Assembly (NCBI RefSeq): GCF_032854445.1
Contig: NW_027018203.1
Span: forward strand, 1 to 58,535
Source of the DNA: Liolophura sinensis
Lineage: Eukaryota; Mollusca; Polyplacophora; Chitonida; Chitonidae
DNA length: 58,535 nt
Reading direction: 5' to 3'
Shown here: positions 11,268-20,860 of the stretch, piece after piece
Position numbering within the stretch: the first letter of the stretch is position 1
Layout of the letters: every line of letters starts with the position of its first letter
The notes under the pieces: generated by a model
The model's input: the letters and a program-made list of their open reading frames with translations, nothing else
Told to the model about the DNA's origin: nothing
Databases searched by the model: none
Program-made: the position numbers and the translations under genes

Positions 11268-14200
11268 CCTCTTACCAGCAGCACTGGAACAATTTTTCCA
11301 ATTTTGCATTTTTACCTGGTCTTTTTGTTAATTGAAATCGGCTACACTGTACTCTGTACAATCGCGACTGGTCATTACTATATTCAACTTTTGACTATAA
11401 GTTATGTGCCCTTCGGTAGCCCATAAGACCTGAAATCTTTGGGCTAAGCGCATTTAACTCACCCAGCAATTGTCTTACTTCTAAGTCCAAGACAATCTCA
11501 ATGTCTTTATTTACGTGTAGAAAAACCACACCTTTTGTACGTGAAAAACACAAGGTACTTGATACAGTCTGCTGTAAAAAGTACAACTGACCACAGACCC
11601 ACATGAATCAGGTGCCAAAAGATGCGGAATTGAGCCAGGTATCGGCAGCTGTTGAAAAATTGCAAATTTCCCTGGTTTCCATGGAGTAAGGGCCGTTGCT
11701 ACGCACGTGATTATGACATAAATGATCATTAAATTGTCGCTACAGCCAAAAGCGTTGGTCGGAGAGCAACGCGGTTTGCACCATTCGATTTCTCGTCACA
11801 AATACGTCGGATTAGCCTCTTACTAGTAGCACTGGAACAGTTTTTCCACTTTTGCATTTTTACCTGATCTTTTTGATAATTGAAATCGGCTACACTGTAC
11901 TCTGTACAATCGCGACTGGTCATTACTATATTCAACTTTTGACTATAAGTTAAGTGCCCTTCGGTAGCCCAGAAGACGTCAAATCTTTGGCTAAGCCCAT
12001 TTAACTCACCCAGCAATTGTCTTACTTCTAAGTCCAAGACAATCTCAATGTCTTTATCTACGTGTAGAAAAACCACACCATTTGTACATAAAAAACACAA
12101 GGTACTTGATACAGTCTGCTGTAAAAAGTACAACTGACCACAGACCCACATGAATAAGGTGCCAAAAGATGCTGAATTGAGCCAGGCATCGGCAGCTGTT
12201 GAAAAATTGCAAATTTCCCTGGTTTCCATGGAGTAAGAGCCGTTGCTGGGCACGTGAATATGACATCAATGATCATTCAATTGTCACTACAGCCAAAAGT
12301 ATTGGTCGGAGAGCAACGCGGATTGCACCATTCGATTTCTCGTCACAAAATACGTCGGATTAGCCTCTTACTAGTAGCACTGGAACAGTTTTTCCACTTT
12401 TGCATTTTTGCCTGGTCTTTTTGTTAATTGAAACCGGCTACACTGTACTCTGTACAATCGCGACTGGTCATTACTATATTCAACTTTTGACTATATGTTA
12501 TGTGCCCTTCGGTAGCCCAGAAGACCTGAAATCTTTGGGCCAAGCCCATTTAACTCACCCAGCAATTGTCTTATTTCTAAGTCCAAGACAATCTCAATGT
12601 CTTTATCTACGTGTAGAAAAACCACACCATTTGTACGTGAAAAACACAAGGTACTTGATACAGTCTGCTGTAAAAAGTACAACTCAAAACTGACCCACTT
12701 CAGTAAGGTGCCAAAAGATGCGGATATGAACCAGGCATCGGCAGCTGTTGAAAAATTGCAAATTTCCCTGCTTTCCATGGAGTAAGAGCCGTTGCTGTGC
12801 ACGTGATTATGACATAAATGATCATTCAATTGTCGCTACAGCCAAAAGTATTGGTCGGAGAGCAACGCGGATTGCACCATTCGATTTCTCGTCACAAAAT
12901 ACGTCGGATTAGCCTCTTACTAGTAGCACTGGAACAGTTTTTCCACTTTTGCATTTTTGCCTGGTCTTTTTGTTAATTGAAATCGGCTACACTGTACTCT
13001 GTACAATCGCGCCTGGTCATTACTATATTCAACTTTTGACTATAAGTTATGTGCCCTTTGGTAGCCCAGAAGACGTCAAATCTTTGGGCTCAGCCCATTT
13101 AACTCACCCAGCAATTGTCTTACTTCTAAGTCCAAGACAATCTCAATGTCTTTATCTACGTGTAGAAAAACCAGACCATTTGTACATAAAAAACATAAGG
13201 TACTTGATACAGTCTGCTGTAAAAAGTACAACTTAACAGTGACCCACATTTATAAGGTGCCAAAAGATGCGGAATTGGGCCAGGCATCGGCAGCTGTTAA
13301 AAAATTGCAAATATCCCTGGTTTCCATGGAGTAAGAGCCGTTACTGGGCACGTGATTATGACATCAATGATCATTCAATTGTCGCTACAGCCAAAAGTAT
13401 TGGCCAGAGAGCAACGCGCTTTGTACCATTCGATTTCTCGTCACAAAATACGTCGGATTAGCCTCTTACTAGTAGCACTGGAACAGTTTTTCCACTTTTG
13501 CATTTTTGCCTGGTCTTTTTGATAATTGAAACCGGCTACACTGTACTCTGTACAATCGCGACTGGTCATTACTATATTCAACATTTGACTATAAGTTATG
13601 TGCTCTTCGGTAGCCCAGAAGACCTGAAATCTTTGGGCCAAGCCCATTTAACTCACCCAGCAATTGTCTTACTTCTAAGTCCAAGACAATCTCAATGTCT
13701 TGATCTAAGTGTAGAAAAACCACACCATTTGTACATAAAAAACACAAGGTACTTGATACAGTCTGCTGTAAAAAGTACAACTAAACACTGACTCACATTT
13801 ATAAGGTGCCAAAAGATGCGGAATTGGGCCAGGCATCGGCAGCTGTTAAAAAATTGGAAATATCCCTGGTTTCCATGGAGTAAGAGCCGTTGCTGGGCAC
13901 GTGATTATGACATCAATGATCATTCAATTGTCACTACAGCCAAAAGTATTGGTCGGAGAGCAACGCGGATTGCACCATTCGATTTCTCGTCACAAAATAC
14001 GTCGGATTAGCCTCTTACTAGTAGCACTGGAACAGTTTTTTCCACTTTTGCATTTTTGCCTGGTCTTTTTGTTAATTAAAACGGGCTACACTGTACTCTG
14101 TACAATCGCGACTGGTCATTACTATATTCAACTTTTGACTATAAGTTATGTGCCCTTCGGTAGCCCTGAAGACGTCAAATCTTTGGGCCAAGCCCATTTA

Positions 14201-16564
14201 ACTCACCCAGCAATTGTCTTATTTCTATGTGCAAGACAATCTCAATGTCTTTATCTACGTGTGGAAAAACCACACCATTTGTACATAAAAAACACAAGGT
14301 ACTTGATACAGTCTGCTGTAAAAAGTACAACTAAACACTGACCCACATTTATAAGGTGCCAAAAGATGCGGAATTGGGCCACGCATTGGCAGCTGTTGAA
14401 AAATTGCAAATTTCCCTGGTTTCCATGGAGTAAGAGACGTTGCTACGCACGTGATTATGACATCAATGATCATTCAATTGTCACTACAGCCAAAAGTATT
14501 GGTTGGACAGCAACGCGGTTTGCACCATTCGATTTCTCGTCACAAAATACGTCGGATTAGCCTCATACCAGCAGCACTGGAACAGTTTTTCCACTTTTGC
14601 ATTTTTACCTGGTCTTTTTGTTAATTGAAATCGGCTACACTGTACTCTGTACAATCGCGACTGGTCATTACTATATTCAACTTTTGACTATAAGTTATGT
14701 GCCCTTCGGTAGCCCAGAAGACCTGAAATCTTTGGGATAAGCGCATTTAACTCACCCAGCAATTGTGTTACTTCTAAGTGCAAGACAATCTCAATGTCTT
14801 TATTTACGTGTAGAAAAACCACACCTTTTGTAGATAAAAATCACAAGGTACTTGATACAGTCTGCTGTAAAAAGTACAACTAAACACTGACCCACATGAA
14901 TAAGGTGGCAAAAGATGCGGAATTTAGCCAGGCATCGGCAGCTGTTGAAAAATTGCAAATTTTCCTGGTTTCCATGGAGTAAGAGCCGTTGCTGGGCACG
15001 TGATTATGACATCAATGGTCATTCAATTGTCACTACAGCCAAAAGTATTGGTCGGAGAGCAACGCGGTTTGCACCAATCGATTTGTCGTCACAAAATACG
15101 TCGGATTAGCCTCTTACCAGCAGCACTGGAACAATTTTTCGAATTTTGCATTTTTGCCTGGTCTTTTTGTTAATTGAAACCGGCTACACTGTACTCTGTA
15201 CAATCGCGACTGGTCATTACTATATTCAACTTTTGACTATAAGTTATGTGCCCTTCGGTAGCCCAGAAGACCTGAAATCTTTGGGCCAAGCCCATTTAAC
15301 TCACCCAGCAATTGTCTTATTTCTAAGTCCAAGACAATCTCAATGTCTTTATCTACGTGTAGAAAAACCACACCATTTGTACATAAAAAACACAAGGTAC
15401 TTGATACAGTCTGCTGTAAAAAGTACAACTTAACAGTGACCCACATTTATAAGGTACCAAAAGATGCGGATATGAGCCAGGCATCGGCAGCTGTTGAAAA
15501 ATTGCAAATTTCCCTGGTTTCCATGGAGTAAGAGCCGTTGCTGTGCACGTGATTATGACATAAATGATCATTTAATTGTCGCTACAGCCAAAAGTATTGG
15601 TCGGAGAGCAACGCGGATTGCACCATTCGATTTCTCGTCACAAAATACGTCAGATTAGCCTCTTACTAGTAGCACTGGAACAGTTTTTCCACTTTTGCAT
15701 TTTTGCCTGGTGTTTTTTGATAATTGAAACCGGCTACACTGTACTCTGTACAATCGCGACTGGTCATTACTATATTCAACTTTTGACTATAAGTTATGTG
15801 CCCTTCGGTAGCCCAGAAGACCTGAAATCTTTAAGCCAAGCCCATTTAACTCACCCAGCAATTGTCTTACTTCTAAGTCCAAGACAATCTCAATGTCTTG
15901 ATCTACGTGTAGAAAAACCACACCATTTGTACATAAAAAACACAAGGTACTTGATACAGTCTGCTGTAAAAAGTACAACTAAACACTGAACCACATTTAT
16001 AAGGTGCCAAAAGATGCGGAATTGGGCCAGGCATCGGCAGCTGTTAAAAAATTGCAAATATCCCTGGTTTCCATGGAGTAAGAGCCGTTGCTGGGCACGT
16101 GATTATGACATCAATGATCATTGAATTGTCGCTACAGCCAAAAGTACTGGTCGGAGAGCAACGCGGATTGCACCATTCGATTTCTCGTCACAAAATACGT
16201 CGGATTAGCCTCTTACTAGTAGCACTGGAACAGTTTTTCCACTTTTGCATTTTTACCTGGTCTTTTTGTTAATTGAAACCGGCTACACTGTACTCTGTAC
16301 AATCGCGACTGGTCATTACTATATTCAACTTTTGACTATAAGTTATGTGCCCTTCGGTAGCCCAGAAGACGTCAAATCTTTGGGCCAAGCCCATTTAACT
16401 CACCCAGCAATTGTCTTATTTCTAAGTCCAAGGCAATCTCAATGTCTTGATCTACGTGTAGAAAAACCACACCATTTGTACATAAAAAAACACAAGGTAC
16501 TTGATACAGTCTGCTGTAAAAAGTACAACTAAACACTGACCCACATTTTATAAGGTGCCAAAAG

Positions 16565-17109
16565 ATGCGGAATTTAGCCAGCCATCGGCAGCTGTTGAAA
16601 AATTGCAAATTTCCTGGTTTCCATGGAGTAAGAGCCGTTGCTGGGCACATGATTATGACATCAATGATCATTCAATTGTCACTACAGCCAAAAGTATTGG
16701 TCGGAGAGCAACGCGGTTTGCACCATTCGATTTGTCGTCACAAATACGTCGGATTAAGCCTCTTACCAGCAGCACTGGAACAATTTTCGAATTTTGCATT
16801 TTGCCTGGTCTTTTTGTTAATTGAAATCGGCTACACTGTACTATGTACCTTCGCGACTGATCATTACTATATTCACTTTTGACTATATGTTATGTGCCCT
16901 TCGGTAGCCCAGAAGACGTCAAAGTTTTGGGCTAAGCCCATTTAACTCACCCAGCAATTGCCTTACTTCTAAGTCGAAGACAATCTCAATGTTTTTGTCT
17001 ACGTGTAGAAAAACCAGACCATTTGTACATAAAAAAGACAAGGTACTTGATACAGTCTGCTGTAAAAAGTACAACTGAACACTGACCCACATTTATAAGT
17101 TGCCAAAAG
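16565..17109 (+). repeat. Monomer with clustered homopolymer indels (545 bases)
   Basis: Compared with its neighbours, this one unit shows at least six single-base length changes: 'aatttcctgg', 'cacaaatacg', 'ggattaagcc', 'caattttcga', 'gcattttgcc' and 'attcacttttg'. Nearly all lie in homopolymer runs. That pattern suits long-read consensus error as well as real divergence. Confidence 0.7.
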
Positions 17110-18212
17110 ATGCGGAATTGGGCCAGGCATCGGCAGCTGTTGAAAAATTGCAAATATCCCTGGTTTCCATGGAGTAAGAGCCGTTGCTGGGCACGTGATT
17201 ATGACATCAATGATCATTGAATTGTCCCTACAGCCAAAAGTATTGGTCAGAGAGCAAACGCGGTTTTGCACCATTCGATTTCTCGCCACAAAATACGTCG
17301 GATTAGCCTCTTACTAGTAGGCACTGGAACAGTTTTTCCACTTTTGCATTTTTACTGGTCTTTTTGTTAATTGAAATCGGCTACACTGTACTCTGTACAA
17401 TCGCGACTGGTCATTACTATATTCAACTTTTGACTATAAGTTATGTGCCCTTCGGTAGCCCAGAAGACCTGAAATCTTTGGGCTAAGCCCATTTAACTCA
17501 CCCAGCAATTGTCTTACTTCTAAGTCCAAGGCAATCTCAATGTCTTTATCTACCTGTAGAAAAACCACACCATTTGTACATAAAAAACACAAGGTACTTG
17601 ATACAGTCTGCTGTAAAAAGTACAACTGACCACAAACCCACATGAATAAGGTGCCAAAAGATGCGGAATTGAGCCAGGCATCGGCAGCTGTTGAAAAAAT
17701 TGCAAATTTCCCTGGTTTCCATGGAGTAAGAGCCGTTACTGTGGCACGTGATTATGACATCAATGAACATTGAATTGTCGCTACAGCCAAAAGTATCGGT
17801 CGGAGAGCAACGCGGATTGCACCATTCGATTTCTCGTCACAAAATACGTCGGATTAGCCTCTTACTAGTTGCACTGGAACAGTTTTTCCCCTTTTGCATT
17901 TTTGCCTTGTCTTTTTGATAATTGAAACCGGCTACACTGTACTCTGTACAATCGCGACTGGGTCATTACTATATTCAACTTTTGACTATAAGTTATGTGC
18001 CCTTCGGTAGCCCAGAAGACCTGAATCTTTGGGCCAAGCCCATTTAACTCACCCAGCAATTGTCTTATTTCTAAGTCCAAGACAATCTCAATGTCTTGAT
18101 CTACGTGTAGAAAAACCACACCATTTGTACGTGAAAAACACAAGGTACTTGATACAGTCTGCTGTAAAAAGTACAACTCAACACTGACCCACTTCAGTAA
18201 GGTGCCAAAAAG

Positions 18213-18768
18213 ATGCGGATATGATATGAGCCAGGCATCGGCAGCTGTTGAAAAATTGCAAATTTTCATGGCTTCCATGGAGTGAGAGCCGTTGCTGGGC
18301 ACGTGATTATGACATCAATGATCATTCAATTGTCGCTACAGCCAAAAGTATTGGTCAGAGAGCAACGCGGTTTGTACCATTCGATTTGTCGTCACAAAAT
18401 ACGTCGGATTAGCCTCTTACTAGTAGCACTGGAACAGTTTTTTCCACTTTTGCATTTTTACCTGGTCTTTTTGTTAATTAAAATCGGCTACACTGTACTC
18501 TGTACAATCGCGACTGGTCATTACTATATTCAACTTTTGACTATAAGTTATGTGCCCTTCGGTAGCCCAGAAGACGTCAAATCTTTGGGCTAAGCCCATT
18601 TAACTCACCCAGCAATTGTCTTATTTCTAAGTCCAAGACAATCTCAATGTCTTTATCTACGTGTAGTAAAACCACACCTTTTGTACATAAAAATCACAAG
18701 GTATTTGATACAGTCTGCTGTAAAAAGTACAACTGACAACAGGACCCACATAAATAAGGTGCCAAAAG
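18213..18768 (+). repeat. D-type monomer with a 5-base tandem duplication (556 bases)
   Basis: Other D units read 'gcggatatgagcc'; here 'gcggatatgatatgagcc' repeats atatg. This is the longest unit in the window. Two further one-base insertions ('ccaaaaagatg' just before it and 'aggaccc' within it) affect the same interval. Confidence 0.75.
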
Positions 18769-20467
18769 ATGCGGAATTGAGCCAGGCATCGGCAGCTGTT
18801 GAAAAATTGCAAATTTCCCTGGTTTCCATGGAGTAAGAGACGTTGCTGGGCACTTGATTATGACATCAATGATCATTCAATTGTCACTACAGCCAAAGTA
18901 TTGGTCGAGAGCAACGCGGATTGCACCATTCGATTTCTCGTCACAAAATACGTCGGATTAGCCTCTTACTAGTAGCACTGGAACAGTTTTTTCCACTTTT
19001 GCATTTTTGCCTGGTCTTTTTGTTAATTGAAACCGGCTACACTGTACTCTGTACAATCGCGACTGGTCATTACTATATTCAACTTTTGACTATAAGTTAT
19101 GTGCCCTTCGGTAGCCCAGAAGACCTGAAATCTTTGGCCAAGTCCATTTAACTCACCAGCAATTGTCTTATTTCTAAGTCCAAGACAATCTCAATGTCTT
19201 TATCTACGTGTAGAAAAACCAGACCAATTGTACATAAAAAACACAAGGTACTTGATACAGTCTGCTGTAAAAAGTACAACCCAACACTGACCCACATTTA
19301 TAAGGTGCCAAAAGATGCGGAATTGGGCCAGGCATCGGCAGCTGTTAAAAAATTGCAAATATCCCTGGTTTCCATGGAGTAAGAGCCGTTGCTGGGCACG
19401 TGATTATGACATCAATGATCATTCAATTGTCGCTACAGCCAAAAGTATTGGTCGGAGAGCAACGCGTTTGCACCATTCGATTTCTCGTCACAAAATACGT
19501 CGGATTAGCCTCTTACCAGCAGCACTGGAACAGTTTTTCCACTTTTGCATTTTTACCTGGTCTTTTTGTTAATTGAAATCGGCTACACTGTACTATGTAC
19601 AATCGCGACTGGTCATTACTATATTCAACTTTTGACTATAAGTTATGTGCCCTTCGGTAGCCCAGAAGACGTCAAATCTTTGGGCTAAGCCCATTTAACT
19701 GACCCAGCAATAGTGTTACTTCTAAGTCGAAGACAATCTCAATGTCTTTATCTACGCTTAGAAAAACCAGACCATTTGTACATAAAAAACACAAGGTACT
19801 TGATACAGTCTGCTGTAAAAACTACAACTTAACACTGACCCACATTTATAAGGTGCCAAAAGATGCGGAATTGGGCCAGGCATCGGCAGCTGTTGAAAAA
19901 TTGCAAATATCCCTGGTTTTCAAGGAGTAAGAGCCGTTACTGGGCACGTGATTATGACATCAATAATCATTGAATTGTCACTACAGCCAAAAGTATTGGT
20001 CAGAGAGCAACGCGGTTTGCACCATTCGATTTCTCGACACAAAATACGTCGGATTAGCCTCTTACTAGTAGCACTGGAACAGTTTTTCCACTTTTGCATT
20101 TTTACCTGGTCTTTTTGTTAATTGAAATCGGCTACACTGTACTCTGTACAATCGCGACTGGTCATTACTATATTCAACTTTTGACTATAAGTTATGTGCC
20201 CTTCGGTAGCCCAGAAGACGACAAATCTTTGGGCTAAGCGCATTTAACTCACCCAGCAATTGTGTTACTTCTAAGTGCAAGACAATCTCAATGTCTTTAT
20301 TTACGTGTAGAAAAACCACAACTTTTGTACATAAAAATCACAAGGTACTTGATACAGTCTGCTGTAAAAAGTACAACTGACAACAGACCCACATGAATAA
20401 GGTGGCAAAAGATGCGGAATTTAGCCAGGCATCGGCAGCTGTTGAAAAATTGCAAATTTTCCTGGTT

Positions 20468-20526
20468 TCCATGGAGTAAGAGCCGTTGCTGGGCACGTGA
20501 TTATGACATCAATGATCATTCAATTG
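20468..20526. repeat. Cluster of four short palindromes in the monomer
   Basis: Within 59 bases lie TCCATGGA (20468-20475), CACGTG (20494-20499), AATGATCATT (20511-20520) and the abutting CAATTG (20521-20526), all perfect dyads. CACGTG is kept in nearly all units; exceptions are around 16648, 18852, 28183, 28728 and 31473. CACGTG is the core of sites bound by many bHLH proteins, but there is no evidence that it is used here. CAATTG varies between units (CATTGAATTG, CATTAAATTG), while AATGATCATT is mostly retained. Confidence 0.8.
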
Positions 20527-20686
20527 TCACTACAGCCAAAAGTATTGGTCGGAGAGCAACGCGGTTTGCACCATTCGATTTCTCGTCACAAAATACGTCG
20601 GATTAGCCTCTTACCAGCAGCACTGGAACAGTTTTTCCACTTTTGCATTTTTACCTGGTCTTTTTGTTAATTGAAATCGGCTACTC

Positions 20687-20699
20687 TGTACTCTGTACA
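20687..20699. repeat. Inverted repeat TGTAC-TCT-GTACA
   Basis: Perfect 5-base arms flank a 3-base spacer. The element is present in most units. Common variants include ctatgtac in place of ctctgtac, which keeps part of the symmetry. Function unknown. Confidence 0.75.
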
Positions 20700-20724
20700 A
20701 TCGCGACTGGTCATTACTATATTC

Positions 20725-20742
20725 AACTTTTGACTATAAGTT
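20725..20742. repeat. Inverted repeat AACTT-8-AAGTT
   Basis: Five-base arms AACTT (20725-20729) and AAGTT (20738-20742) are separated by 8 bases. It sits in one of the best-conserved parts of the monomer. It could form a weak hairpin; no function is inferred. Confidence 0.6.
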
Positions 20743-20827
20743 ATGTGCCTTTCGGTAGCCCAGAAGACGTCAAATCTTTGGGCTAAGCCCATTTAACTCA
20801 CCCAGCAATTGTCTTACTTCTAAGTCC

Positions 20828-20860
20828 AAGACAATCTCAATGTCTTTATCTACGTGTAGA
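20828..20860. repeat. Paired inverted repeats AAGACA/TGTCTT and TCTAC/GTAGA
   Basis: AAGACA (20828-20833) and TGTCTT (20841-20846) form 6-base arms around a 7-base spacer. Immediately after lies TCTAC-GT-GTAGA (20849-20860). Many units read TTTACGTGTAG instead of TCTACGTGTAG. That TTTACGTGT version is the left arm of the hairpin at the truncated-unit junctions near 1085, 2455, 7670 and 11237. Confidence 0.7.

Larger units (their letters stand above)
9765..11577 (+). repeat. Duplicated block with truncated unit, copy 2 (partner 6200-8010)
   Basis: Partner of 6200-8010 with scattered substitutions, for example 'agccgatactgg' here against 'agccgttactgg', and 'ccataagacc' against 'cccagaagacc'. 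It carries the hairpin copy with the mutated arm, so that change came after the duplication. Block ends are approximate. Confidence 0.78.
103..12168 (+). repeat. Left zone: E/L-rich, indel-bearing units with truncated copies
   Basis: Landmarks are at 103, 652, 1471, 2020, 2839, 3391, 3937, 4487, 5036, 5587, 6139, 6688, 7237, 8055, 8605, 9154, 9703, 10252, 10802 and 11622. Four of the intervals are 818-820 bases because each contains an extra truncated unit. Spacings of 546, 550, 551 and 552 show many small indels. E and L units dominate; W appears only at 5587, 7237 and 10802, and D is absent. Larger pieces are repeated inside the zone, for example 3160-4440 with 8375-9655 and 6200-8010 with 9765-11577. 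Confidence 0.85.
16014..18768 (+). repeat. Older five-unit series W-L-W-E-D
   Basis: Units at 16014 (W), 16565 (L), 17110 (W), 17661 (E) and 18213 (D) occur in the same order as the two clean five-unit repeats at 31942-34686 and 34687-37431. This copy spans 2755 instead of 2745 bases and carries many small indels. It may be an older or less well-sequenced copy of the same higher-order repeat. Type order was read from the bases after the landmark, so the match rests on five markers plus similar flanking states. Confidence 0.6.

Noticed and set aside
20494-20499. CACGTG as a working promoter or E-box
   Set aside because: One perfect six-base palindrome per repeat with no TATA, initiator or gene nearby is not enough for a regulatory call. 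It is kept only as part of the dyad observation.
20571-20585. Possible RNA polymerase III B box around 'cattcgatttctcg'
   Set aside because: Only the TTCGA core agrees with the consensus. No A box at a suitable distance and no T-run terminator arrangement were found, so the monomer does not look tRNA- or 5S-derived.
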